This document shows, piece by piece, positions 49,501-57,062 of a DNA stretch of 64,000 bases. This stretch comes from DAOTXL01 sp034435455. Lineage in GTDB: Bacteria > Chloroflexota > Anaerolineae > JAAYZQ01. The stretch's first letter is position 1, and every line of letters starts with the position of its first letter. The notes beneath the pieces were generated by a model, which ran no database searches, was not told where the DNA came from, and saw nothing but the letters and a program-made list of their open reading frames with translations. Position numbers and translations under genes: made by a program. The DNA is taken from positions 62,001 to 126,000 of the forward strand of contig DAOTXL010000094.1 of NCBI GenBank assembly GCA_034435455.1, read 5' to 3'.

Positions 49501-49601
49501 ACATCGTGGCTGTAAAAGATCCGCTCCTGGCGGTCAAAGGCCACCCGCGGGCCGAACATCCGCCGCAATTCCTCTTGTAGGGCAATCGGTAACTCTCTCA
49601 T
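46515..49601 (-). CDS. FAD/4Fe-4S oxidoreductase fused to two CCG domains with Met-rich tail
   Basis: A 1028-residue protein. Start ATG 49601 follows GAGGAGAGTGACAG. Domains: FAD-binding type 4 (~40-200, PRGKSTSGYGGVVPV), FAD-linked oxidase C-terminal part to ~470 (VDPRNLFNPGKVL), two [4Fe-4S] motifs (CSQCGYCVDECD, CTTCELCNVRC), and two CCG/HdrB-type domains (FPGCTASYVEN ... ACCGIPM; WHDSCHMGRAGN ... HCCGSVLSL). The last ~110 residues are Met/Pro-rich (MMKPMMPFLFPRLMPGMM). The layout resembles GlcD-GlcF or D-lactate/2-hydroxyacid dehydrogenases. Substrate unknown. It lies 12 nt after a PocR-type regulator. Confidence 0.9.
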   Translation of the reverse strand: MRELPIALQEELRRMFGPRVAFDRQERIFYSHDVGSLPSLVKPLVGNTLPAAVVQPLTEEEVVQLVALAQAHNLPLTPRGKSTSGYGGVVPVRGGLVVDLAWMNRVLAVDAGALTVTVQPGVVWEKLGKELNKQGLALCTYPSSAPSSTVGGWLAQGGMGYGAYEYGPFRQSVLSARVVLPDGKVQEFKGSDLDLISEAEGITGIITAVTLRVRSAGSEVMWGAQFDTAESLARSLAAIREAGLPLWSVSFINPKMAELKNRLPPHMEHGHIVEEDRPAIPPGYLAILVAPASRRETIAAQLPALLKAGGGKLVDDEVVQHEWQERFNLMHIKRLGPSIAPAEVVVPLENLGRVLQGIETRIALPMVLEGMVAGNGEVTLLGFILHDERKFTFNLAFGLALTVLKIARENGGRAYATGLYFTGEAERVLGADRLHRLRRFKSQVDPRNLFNPGKVLNGQPLLSAFMGLASAFEPVVRRLGNSAGSPIGERIEGQGRRGIPDDVAWYAYACSQCGYCVDECDQYYGRGWESQTPRGKWYFLRQYMQGKADWNQKMVDTILACTTCELCNVRCCEDLPIEPTWLKLRGQLVHDGGRLTFPPFEIMRQSLHKEHNIWAAYRVDRPRWMPEDKVGILPERAEIAYFPGCTASYVENDIAQATACLLHKAGIEFTYLGQDEACCGIPMLVAGLWDTWQEIMRHNIEAMKARGVKTVVTSCPACWLVWHTFYPEWAKKLGIDYPFEAKHYSELLAEKIEAGTFQLDHEVRMKVTWHDSCHMGRAGNIYEAPRQLIRAIPGIEFVEMEHNRQQAHCCGSVLSLVADPDVGKRIGDVRLAEADAVGAQAVVAACPCCEVQLRVTADKTGRNLPIIDLASLACEGAGIEHPDPTPYALEMWAVFEAMIRLLKPEAMAEFMAGLLPEMIEAMPAPFRGMMKMVKASPAPVRDGLIAMMKPMMPFLFPRLMPGMMPKVMPAMLAAVGRRIPMPRQMEEQMPDLMPAAMGNLLPKMLPLVIPHFMPYMEAYLKGRPATAT

Positions 49602-49613
49602 CTGTCACTCTCC

Positions 49614-50429
49614 TCATTTCCCATGCTCAACAGGCTGGTATCCGCTGATCTCGGCTATGCGCCGCAGGCGGCCCAACAGGTTCAGCCGTTCTGTGCCGAT
49701 CTCGGCGAAGGTGGCCGCCACCCGTGGCAAAAGGAGGACGACCCGCTCCTGCCGATCGCGATCCAGGACCGGGACCAGGGCCAGGGCAGCCTGCAGTTCC
49801 TGGATCTCCAGCCCGGTGGCGGCCGCCAATTCGGCCAGGTCCCCCTGATGGGGCGCGCGATCCAGGAATTGGCCGGCGTGTACAACGGCGACGAGCTGAC
49901 CCTCGACCTCGATCCGGCTCCAGGCGTAGCACAGGCCGGCGTGGCAGGTGGCAAAGGGCGATCCCTCTCCTGGGACCTGGCTCGCCCCAGGTTCCCCCTC
50001 CGCCGCCTTGCGCCAGGAGTTGATGCATCGCTGCCGCCCCCCCCTGGTCCCGAAGATCAGGGTGCAGAAGGGGCAGGGGTTGGCGATGGAAGTGAGGGGG
50101 GTGCCATCTGGGGCCGTGGTGATGACGGCAATGCCCAGCGCCTGGGCAAAGATATCCTGAACGGCCTGGATGCAAGACAGGGGCAGGGCCTCCGGCGAAG
50201 GGCGCAGGGGGATGTCGGCCATGGTGGTCCCAGACGGCCTGGCCGCCTCCAGGCAGGCCTGTTGTTGTTGCAACCAGTTCTCAATGGTCTGGCGCGAAAA
50301 CCGCCACTGGCCGCCTACTTTGAACCCCTGCAGCCGTCCATCGCTCAACATGCGATAGATGGTGATGCGGTCTACCTGGAGCAGATCTTGCAATTGGCGA
50401 ACCGTCAGCAGCGTGTCCATCCTGTTCAT
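49614..50429 (-). CDS. HTH regulator with PocR ligand-binding domain
   Basis: A 271-residue protein. Start ATG 50429 coincides with the predicted transcription start. Residues ~5-60 are an excisionase/MerR-type helix-turn-helix (LTVRQLQDLLQVDRITIYRM, then WRFSRQTIENWL). Residues ~90-240 are a PocR/sensory domain with a Cys-rich binding pocket (NPCPFCTLIFG, CINSWRKA, CHAGLCYAW). The domain senses small metabolites. It is first in the operon with the FAD/Fe-S enzyme and probably controls it. Confidence 0.85.
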   Translation of the reverse strand: MNRMDTLLTVRQLQDLLQVDRITIYRMLSDGRLQGFKVGGQWRFSRQTIENWLQQQQACLEAARPSGTTMADIPLRPSPEALPLSCIQAVQDIFAQALGIAVITTAPDGTPLTSIANPCPFCTLIFGTRGGRQRCINSWRKAAEGEPGASQVPGEGSPFATCHAGLCYAWSRIEVEGQLVAVVHAGQFLDRAPHQGDLAELAAATGLEIQELQAALALVPVLDRDRQERVVLLLPRVAATFAEIGTERLNLLGRLRRIAEISGYQPVEHGK

Positions 50430-50436
50430 CGGCTGC

Positions 50437-50465
50437 ATCATACCACAGGAGTCAACCGGTGTCAA
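50437..50465 (-). promoter_or_regulatory. Sigma70 promoter giving a leaderless mRNA
   Basis: TTGACA (50460-50465), 17 bases, TATGAT (50437-50442). The +1 falls near 50430, adjacent to the ATG at 50429, so there is no room for a ribosome binding site. A second GTTGAC lies within the spacer. Confidence 0.8.
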
Positions 50466-50489
50466 CTCTCAGGCTCGCTGTTGTCAAAA

Positions 50490-50505
50490 TATATCTTTAG
50501 ATATA
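50490..50505. repeat. AT-rich 7-bp inverted repeat
   Basis: TATATCT (50490-50496) and AGATATA (50499-50505) lie in an AT-rich island between the rtcA 3' end and the PocR promoter. On the minus strand it is followed by TTTTG. It could be a terminator for rtcA or an operator upstream of the PocR promoter. Confidence 0.45.
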
Positions 50506-50525
50506 ACATGATGCTACAATTGCAT

Positions 50526-51581
50526 TCAGCCCTGCCCCGGATCGATCCAGCAGGCCCCCGGTTGGCCCTCCTCTCCTTCCACCTGCACCCGACCGGGGAA
50601 AAAGTGGTTGACCACCCAGGCGTTGGTCAGCAGGTGGAGGGTTACCCGTTCGGTGGTAAACCGGGAGGGGCCGGTGGCCAGGGCCAGCGGCAGCACCAGT
50701 TGATCGGCCAGGTAGCGGTCGAGGGTGGCGCTGCTGTGCAGATATTCCAGCAGGTCGGTAGCCGCCTCCTCGGCCACGCGCTCGGCCGGTTTGCCCCGCT
50801 CCCCCAGCGAGCTGAAGCCGGCGAGGGCGTTCTCGAACTCGGCCCACAGGAACACCGCCGTGCCCTGCCCTTTGGATGGCGCATCCAGCAGGTCAATCCG
50901 GGCGTTCACCCCACCGGAACGCAGCGCCTGGAGCGCGGCCCGTTCCTGTCGTTCACGGATATGTTTGGGCAGGTTGCTGCTGACCGACAGGCCCCGCACC
51001 CGCAGCAAGGCCCCCCTTGCCCGCAGGTCCAGGCCCGCGATCTCTCCGGCCCCCTGCACCGTCGCCCTGACCATCCCCCCACCGAGGGGGTACCAGCCCC
51101 ATTTTTCGATGTTGACCCTGGCGCCGATCCCCATCCGGGCCAGGGTGGGCAGGTAGACCCGCTTGAGATAGTCGAACGGGGGGCTCCAGGCCACATGGGT
51201 GCCGCCGATGAGCGTCAGGTGCGATACTCCTTCCGCCCGGGCCAGCGGCAGCAGCACCGTCTGCAGGATGAGGCTTACTGCGCCGGCGCTGCCCCCTTTG
51301 GCCACCTGGGCCACGTCAAAGGTGTAGGTGCCGGCCCTGGGCGCCGAGCGGGGCACGAAGGTCAGCGTTTGCGAGTCGAGCCGGTCACCTTCCACCTCCG
51401 CATCGCACACCCGGGCGATGGCCCGCACGCCGGTGAGGTGCTGGGGCTGGAGGCCCGGCTTGCACCGCCCGACGCGGATCTTTTCCAGGCGCACCGGCCG
51501 GCCGGTGAGGGCCGAAAGGGCCAGGCTGGTGCGCAACACCTGCCCTCCCCCTTCGCCGTAGGAGCCATCAATCGTGATCAC
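50526..51581 (-). CDS. rtcA: RNA 3'-terminal phosphate cyclase
   Basis: A 351-residue protein. GTG 51581 behind AGGAGGGGGGTC gives the expected N-terminus VITIDGSYGEGGGQVLRTSL. It converts RNA 3'-phosphates to 2',3'-cyclic phosphates with ATP by adenylylation of a His; His316 in HLLTNAWVV corresponds to that residue of the E. coli enzyme. Other motifs: GGGMVRATV, RERQERAALQAL, and KGQGTAVFLWAE. Monocistronic, with its own promoter. RtcB and RtcR are not seen. Confidence 0.94.
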   Translation of the reverse strand: MITIDGSYGEGGGQVLRTSLALSALTGRPVRLEKIRVGRCKPGLQPQHLTGVRAIARVCDAEVEGDRLDSQTLTFVPRSAPRAGTYTFDVAQVAKGGSAGAVSLILQTVLLPLARAEGVSHLTLIGGTHVAWSPPFDYLKRVYLPTLARMGIGARVNIEKWGWYPLGGGMVRATVQGAGEIAGLDLRARGALLRVRGLSVSSNLPKHIRERQERAALQALRSGGVNARIDLLDAPSKGQGTAVFLWAEFENALAGFSSLGERGKPAERVAEEAATDLLEYLHSSATLDRYLADQLVLPLALATGPSRFTTERVTLHLLTNAWVVNHFFPGRVQVEGEEGQPGACWIDPGQG

Positions 51582-51654
51582 GACCCCCCTCCTGAAACCT
51601 GTCTGGGCTGTTGTGGCCGGACAGGGGCTATCCGCCTCTGTCGTCCGCGCGCCT

Positions 51655-51683
51655 ATTATACTATGCCTGCCACATCCCGGCAA
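51655..51683 (-). promoter_or_regulatory. rtcA promoter
   Basis: Minus strand TTGCCG (51678-51683), 17 bases, TATAAT (51655-51660). Sigma70 type; a sigma54 (RtcR-type) site was not seen. Confidence 0.7.
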
Positions 51684-51700
51684 GGGCTGCCCTGGGCTCC

Positions 51701-51729
51701 TTGACGGCAGTCCGGTTTCCTGCTATAAT
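51701..51729 (+). promoter_or_regulatory. Promoter of the orphan binding-protein gene
   Basis: TTGACG (51701-51706), 17 bases, TATAAT (51724-51729). Divergent from rtcA, with only 17 bp between the two -35 boxes. Confidence 0.85.
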
Positions 51730-51813
51730 ACCGCCCGGCCCGGGCCTGCGGTGAGGGCAGCCCGCTGCCAGCCAGACCAGTGTGGCCCGGCCGAGGGAAG
51801 GGGGAATGCTACC

Positions 51814-53283
51814 TTGACGCCGCATCCAGACCTGCGCAGATCGCCAGATTCTCCAGACACAGACCCGCCGCCTGGAGCCTGGAGGTGTTCGAGGCCGACG
51901 CCGGCTTTGCGCCGGCGGCTGTGGAGCGCCCTTGGGCTGCTCCTGCTGGCCGCGGCCCTGGCCGGCTGCGACCTGTTGCCCGCCACCCTGCCGCCCCCTC
52001 TGCCCACCGAAGAACCGACGGCGGTCGCCAGCCCCCAGCCCACGGAGACGCTGCCGCCCGGCGTTACCTCCCTGGTCTTCTGGGAGCCGTTTGCCCTGGA
52101 CCGGCCCCAGGGGCTGCTCCTGGGGGAACTGGTCCGCAGTTTTGAGGCCGAAAACCCTGACGTCCTGATCGAGATCGTGCCCAAGTCCGGCTACCTGGGC
52201 CTCCACAACGCGATGCTGGCCGGCCTTTCTGAGGGCGAACTGCCCGACCTGGCGGTGGCCTTTCCCAGCATGATCGCCCAATATGCGGCTGCCGGCGTGG
52301 TGGAGCCGCTGGACCTCTACCTCAACGATCCAGAGGTGGGCCTGACCGACGCCGATCTGGCCGACTTTTTCCCCGGTTTCCTGGAATCAGGGCGTTTTCC
52401 CGGCTTTGGCCGCCAGATGTGGGCCTTTCCCTTTGCTCAGAACGCCGTGGGCATGTGGGTCAATTATACCCTGCTGGCCAGCGCCGGCTGGAACCACGCT
52501 CCCGCCACGTGGGATGAATTCGAGCAGGCCTGTTTCGACGTGGTGACCCAGACCGGCATAGGCTGTTACCCATTCGTGGAAAGCGTGTCCACCTTGACCG
52601 CCTGGCTCTACAGCCGGGGGGGCCAGCAACTGGACGACGCCGGTCGCCGGGCGACCTTTAACGCCCCGCCGGGCGTGGAGAGCCTCGCCTTCCTCCGCCG
52701 CCTGATGGACGAGGGCCTGGCCTGGCGGCCCCAGGAGGAATATGGCGATTATGTCGCCTTTGTCCATGGCCAGGCGGCGTTCACCTTTTCCTCGACCGGC
52801 AACAGCCGGCTCTACGCCGATTCATACCAGGCGGCGCTGGAAAACGGCGTGCCTCCCTTTCAATGGCGGCAGGTCCTGATCCCCCAGGCCGACCCGGAAA
52901 GGCCGGCCACGGCCCTGTACGGAGCCAGCTTTTTCATCCTGCGGGGGGATCCGGCCCGGCAGCGGGCGGCATGGCGCTTTATCCGCTGGTTCACCAGCAC
53001 CCCCCAGACGGCGCGCTGGGCCAGTGGGCTGGAGGCGATGCCGGTGCGGGCCTCGGCGCTGGAGGTGATGACCGATACCCTGGCGGCCTACCCCTTTGTC
53101 CAGACCCAGGTCGAACAGATCCTGCCCTACGCCCGGCCGGAACCGGCCGTGGCCGCCGGGCTGGAGGTGCGGGATCTCCTCTATACGGCCATTCTCTCCG
53201 TAACCCAGAACTATGCCGACCCCCAGGTCGTCCTTGACCAGGCGGCGCAAGAGGCGAATGCCGTCCTGGCCGGACAACCCTGA
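51814..53283 (+). CDS. Extracellular solute-binding lipoprotein (family 1, sugar type)
   Basis: A 489-residue protein. TTG 51814, behind GAAGGGGG and within the leader of the promoter at 51701-51729, is the best start; longer frames run upstream of the promoter. An N-terminal extension of ~35 residues precedes a signal with lipobox ALAGC (Cys52). The mature part is MalE/UgpB-like (VTSLVFWEPFALDR, IAQYAAAGVVEPLD, WMNF-type region WVNYTLLASAGWNHAPATWD, FSSTGNSRLYAD). No permease or ATPase gene is adjacent, so it must use components encoded elsewhere. Confidence 0.88.
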   Translation: MTPHPDLRRSPDSPDTDPPPGAWRCSRPTPALRRRLWSALGLLLLAAALAGCDLLPATLPPPLPTEEPTAVASPQPTETLPPGVTSLVFWEPFALDRPQGLLLGELVRSFEAENPDVLIEIVPKSGYLGLHNAMLAGLSEGELPDLAVAFPSMIAQYAAAGVVEPLDLYLNDPEVGLTDADLADFFPGFLESGRFPGFGRQMWAFPFAQNAVGMWVNYTLLASAGWNHAPATWDEFEQACFDVVTQTGIGCYPFVESVSTLTAWLYSRGGQQLDDAGRRATFNAPPGVESLAFLRRLMDEGLAWRPQEEYGDYVAFVHGQAAFTFSSTGNSRLYADSYQAALENGVPPFQWRQVLIPQADPERPATALYGASFFILRGDPARQRAAWRFIRWFTSTPQTARWASGLEAMPVRASALEVMTDTLAAYPFVQTQVEQILPYARPEPAVAAGLEVRDLLYTAILSVTQNYADPQVVLDQAAQEANAVLAGQP

Positions 53284-53309
53284 CCCCTCCTCATGAGCCG
53301 GGCTCCCCG

Positions 53310-53352
53310 CCCCCCCCCCGGGGGGGGGCGGGGGGGGGGGGGGGGGGGGGGG
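53310..53352. repeat. C10-G9-C-G23 homopolymer tract
   Basis: Ten C (53310-53319), nine G (53320-53328), one C, and 23 G (53330-53352) lie between convergent genes. It can form a GC hairpin and G-quadruplexes. Sequencing or assembly error is also possible, so the exact length is doubtful. Confidence 0.7.
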
Positions 53353-53408
53353 CCAGAGCTGCCGGACAGAAAACCTGCCCCTGAAAGGGCCAGGGGATAG
53401 GGGTGAAG

Positions 53409-56400
53409 TTACGGCGCGCCTTTTATCACCAGAGGCAGGTAAACATAGCGGAAAACGGGCGGTAGCTCGATGGTGGTGCAAACGGTATAAGCGTTGTTGG
53501 TCGGGTCCGGGTCCTCTGGGGCTGCTTCACCGGCGGCCAGGAACCGGGCCACGTTGCACACCGGCCGGCCGTCGGTGATCGCCCTGGTCACCTGGACGAC
53601 GAGGGTTCCGCCGCCGACAAAGCCGGAAACCACGTCGGTCAACTGCCAGATGACCGCGTGAGCGGTGTCGCTATAGGTGCCGCCGCTGCCGGTGATATAC
53701 TCCACCTCGGCCGGCAACCCATCCCACACCTCAGCCCGGGAGACCATATCGGGGCCCAGAGAGCCGAAGGCCAGGGTGTAGGTCAGATAGGCGCCGACGG
53801 TGGCCGTTGGCGGTGCCGTTTTGGTGATCCACAGGTCGGCAGCGCCGGCCAGAGGCTCCAGTTCCAGGTCATGGGTTACAACCTGACAGGAGGCGACAGC
53901 CGCTTCGACCGGCCCGGCGGGGTGGTAGCCGGCCAGAGTGGCAGTGAGGGTGTAGGATCCGCTTTCCAGCAGGAACTCGTAAAGGCCATCTGCCCCGGTG
54001 GTCGTGGTGAACAGGTCGCCGCTGCTCCAGCTTTGGGCTGTGACGACGGCATCGGCCAGCGGCTGGCCGCCGACGGCGCTGCGCACCTGGCCCGACAACC
54101 ACCCCAGGTTATCCGGCAAAAGGGCAAAATCCTGCACCGTCTCGGTGCCGCTATAGACCGTGACGGCGACCGGATCCAAGGGGCAGGCCGGCCAGCCCCC
54201 CACGGTCAGCGTGTACCGGTCGGCGCACAGCGTGCCGGAGTAAAAGCCGGTGGTGCCCGTCGTAAAGGTGAACAGTTCGCCGCCGGTAAAAGCTTCGGCG
54301 CTGACCGTGGCCCCGGCAATCGGATCGCCGCCGATGGCGTTGCTGACGGTGCCCTGCAGGGTGCCCAGGCCCTGCCCGGCAGGGTGGCCGCCGATGACCG
54401 GGTAAAAGGCCACGGCCAGCGTGTCGGTGGGGATGGCCGCAGAGTGAAAGCTGTAGCCCAGGCCGCGCGTGCCGTCGCTGTTTTCGATGCCCACGCTGGT
54501 CCAACTGCTGTCGCTCACCTCCAGATATTGGAAGAGGACCTCCCCCGTATCCAGGTCCAGGACGATCTCAAAGGTCTCCGGATCGCCGGCGGGCCAGTGC
54601 TCCACCTGGTAGAACTCGATGACAAACAGGTGGCCGTCCACCAGTTGGGTATAGATCTTGCCCTGACTGCCGTTGGCCGGGTTCAGGTCATCCCAGAAAG
54701 CGTAGAGGGCGTTGTTGGGCGGAAAGGTGGAGGGGATGGCGTTGCCGCCGGGATAGCTCGACCCGGCGCCGAAGGTGACGAAACCGTTGGAACCGATGTA
54801 GAGGGCGTTGTAGTTCGTGCCGTAGAAGGGGAACTGCCTGCTGCCCAGAGAGACATACTGGCTGGCATCGTCGCCCAGGTTGTAGGGCGTGCCGGTAGCG
54901 GTGATGTCAATCCAGGCAAACTCGGGTCCGCAGGGCCGCAGGTTGTCGCGCACATAGTAGCCGATCTCCGGCTGAAGTTGAAAATCCTCGACCCGATTGC
55001 CCTGGATGACAATGGGCCGTTCCTGGGGAGCGTAACCGGGGCTGCTGGCGCGCAGGATGTAGCTGCCCTCCGCTACCTGGAGGGCATATCCGCCGCTGGC
55101 CGGGTTGGTGGGGGTCGAGACCGGCGTGCCCAGCAGGCTGAGGGTGGCCCACAGCGGCGTGCCCGTGTCCTGCCCGGTGACCATTCCGGAGAGGATCCAC
55201 ACCGGGGCCGGGTCCAGCGCCAGGTCCAGGTCGGTGGCCGTGTCTTTGACCACGGCCACTCCGGTCGCCCCTGCCGGCAGGTAGCCGTACAGCGTGGCCG
55301 TGACGTCATAGGTGGCGGCCAGCAGGGTCTCGGCATAGCCGCCGCCGGCGTCGGTGACGGCCCGGCGGGTCAGGCGGTTGTCGGCCTGGACGATCTCCAG
55401 GTCCACGCCGGGGAGGGGGAGGCCTGTGTTGCTGGCGGTGACGGTGCCGCTCAGCGTGCCCAGGCCGGTGTCGGTGGCCGATTGCACGGCCGCCAGGGCG
55501 TCCATGATGCCCCAGCCCCACACGTTGTTGGGCCGCCCTGCAGGGCCGTTGGGCGGGCATTGGGTGTCTATCTTGGGTTGGGCGCTGGCCTCGACGATCT
55601 GGAAGGTGGTGTCCAGGTCGCCGATGAGAGCCGGCTGGGCCGACCACAGCAGGGCGATCAGGCCGGCGGTGTGGGGCGAGGCCATAGAGGTGCCCTGCAT
55701 GGAGCTATAGCCGCCGCCCGGCGTGGAGGAGCGGATGCTGACCCCCGGCGCGGCGATGTCCGGCTTGATCCGCGTCTCGCCGTCCACGGTCACCGGGCCC
55801 CGGCTGGAAAAGCCGGCGATGGTATCCCCCTGGGCAAAGGCGGCGGTGGCCAGCAGCTCCGGGTAGTGGCCGGGGTTGGTGATGGTCTCACACGACGATC
55901 CGCTGTTGCCCCCCGACTTGGCGATGGCGATGCCGGCGGCGTAGAGGGCTTGGGCCGCGTCGCGCAGCGTGTCGGGGTCGCAGCCCTCGCTGCCGGGGCA
56001 CGACCAGGAGTTGTTGATGACGTGGGGGGCCTTGCCGGGGTCGGGGTCGGTGCCGTTCACGCGGGTGGGGGCCAGGAACCACTCCCAGCACTCGATATAT
56101 TTGGATGCCTTCCACACGCCGCCGGAGGAATCAACCTTGCAGGCGATCCATTGAGCACCGGGGGCCATGCCGATCTGATTGCCTGCGCCGTCGTCGCCGA
56201 CCATGGTGCCGGTGGTGTGGGTGCCGTGGCCGTTGGGGTCGGTGGGCACCGTGTACTCGCCAAAGGTGTCGTACCAGTTATAGTCGTGGTCAAAGAGGCC
56301 GCCGCCCAGGTTGCCCCGGTACTGCGCCACCAGGGCGGGGTGGGTATAGTCCACGCCGGTATCGCAACTGCCGACGACGATATTCTGGCCGGTATAGCCC

Positions 56401-56915
56401 AGCGCCCACACATCGTCGGCGTTGAGGCGGGCGATGTTCCACTCCACGCCGTTCGCTGCCGGGGGGGCGGGCGGGCCGGGCGGCGGGTCGTCCAGGCCGT
56501 CGAAAGCCGGGTCGGCGACGACGCGGGCCACCTCAGGCCGGGCGGCCAGCTTGCGGGCCAGAGCCTCGTCGCCGGTCACGCGCAGGGCATTGACGATAAA
56601 GAAGGGATGGTAAGGCACCCCCCAGGCATCCAGGTCGGCGCGGAGGCGGGCCTGGCTCTGCCCGGCGACGGCGCGCAGGGCCTGATAGACATACGCGACC
56701 CGCGCCGTGCGGTTCTCCACCGCCGCCGCACCGCTCAAGTCGGCCTGGGGCTTGAGAAAGACCAGGAAATCGGTCGGGCCGGGCGCGACCTGCAACTCGT
56801 TCAGCAGGCGGGGATCGAGGCGGGAGGGCTCCGCGCCCAGGGCGGCCGGGACGGTGGCGATCAACAGCACGGCTGCCGCCAGCCAGACGAACAGGCGCAA
56901 GGATGGCTGTTTCAT
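53409..56915 (-). CDS. Secreted S8 (subtilisin-like) protease, multidomain (1)
   Basis: A 1168-residue secreted protease. ATG 56915 is used (GGGGAGTG upstream). Signal peptide at ~1-27, I9-like propeptide ~40-150, and the S8 catalytic domain with Asp185 (CDTGVDYTHP), His230 (NGHGTHTTG) and Ser410 (MQGTSMASPH). Then several carboxypeptidase-regulatory-like/beta-sandwich modules (LSGTVTASNTGLPLPGVDL, GTVSNAIGGDPIAGATV), a region with IGSNGFVTFGAG, and a DUF11-type domain (LWITKTAPPTATVGAYLTY). It ends VYLPLVIKGAP. About 53-57% of the layout is shared with the next gene. It probably degrades extracellular protein. Confidence 0.92.
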   Translation of the reverse strand: MKQPSLRLFVWLAAAVLLIATVPAALGAEPSRLDPRLLNELQVAPGPTDFLVFLKPQADLSGAAAVENRTARVAYVYQALRAVAGQSQARLRADLDAWGVPYHPFFIVNALRVTGDEALARKLAARPEVARVVADPAFDGLDDPPPGPPAPPAANGVEWNIARLNADDVWALGYTGQNIVVGSCDTGVDYTHPALVAQYRGNLGGGLFDHDYNWYDTFGEYTVPTDPNGHGTHTTGTMVGDDGAGNQIGMAPGAQWIACKVDSSGGVWKASKYIECWEWFLAPTRVNGTDPDPGKAPHVINNSWSCPGSEGCDPDTLRDAAQALYAAGIAIAKSGGNSGSSCETITNPGHYPELLATAAFAQGDTIAGFSSRGPVTVDGETRIKPDIAAPGVSIRSSTPGGGYSSMQGTSMASPHTAGLIALLWSAQPALIGDLDTTFQIVEASAQPKIDTQCPPNGPAGRPNNVWGWGIMDALAAVQSATDTGLGTLSGTVTASNTGLPLPGVDLEIVQADNRLTRRAVTDAGGGYAETLLAATYDVTATLYGYLPAGATGVAVVKDTATDLDLALDPAPVWILSGMVTGQDTGTPLWATLSLLGTPVSTPTNPASGGYALQVAEGSYILRASSPGYAPQERPIVIQGNRVEDFQLQPEIGYYVRDNLRPCGPEFAWIDITATGTPYNLGDDASQYVSLGSRQFPFYGTNYNALYIGSNGFVTFGAGSSYPGGNAIPSTFPPNNALYAFWDDLNPANGSQGKIYTQLVDGHLFVIEFYQVEHWPAGDPETFEIVLDLDTGEVLFQYLEVSDSSWTSVGIENSDGTRGLGYSFHSAAIPTDTLAVAFYPVIGGHPAGQGLGTLQGTVSNAIGGDPIAGATVSAEAFTGGELFTFTTGTTGFYSGTLCADRYTLTVGGWPACPLDPVAVTVYSGTETVQDFALLPDNLGWLSGQVRSAVGGQPLADAVVTAQSWSSGDLFTTTTGADGLYEFLLESGSYTLTATLAGYHPAGPVEAAVASCQVVTHDLELEPLAGAADLWITKTAPPTATVGAYLTYTLAFGSLGPDMVSRAEVWDGLPAEVEYITGSGGTYSDTAHAVIWQLTDVVSGFVGGGTLVVQVTRAITDGRPVCNVARFLAAGEAAPEDPDPTNNAYTVCTTIELPPVFRYVYLPLVIKGAP

Positions 56916-57014
56916 TGCTGACACTCCCCACTGGCCGGGTGCCTGCCTGCCCGATGGGCTCTCGGCGGGTCTGCGACCTGCCGCATAGACCGGCGTTGAG
57001 CAATGGTGGCAGGC

Positions 57015-57047
57015 AGGTGCCAGGCACGCCGGTGGTGCCAGGCACCT
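57015..57047. repeat. Paired AGGTGCCAGGCAC palindromes
   Basis: AGGTGCCAGGCAC (57015-57027) and GTGCCAGGCACCT (57035-57047) form a near-perfect inverted pair between the two protease genes. Single relatives lie at 4394-4408 and within 18015-18054. Confidence 0.6.
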
Positions 57048-57062
57048 GAGCCTGAATCAAGA

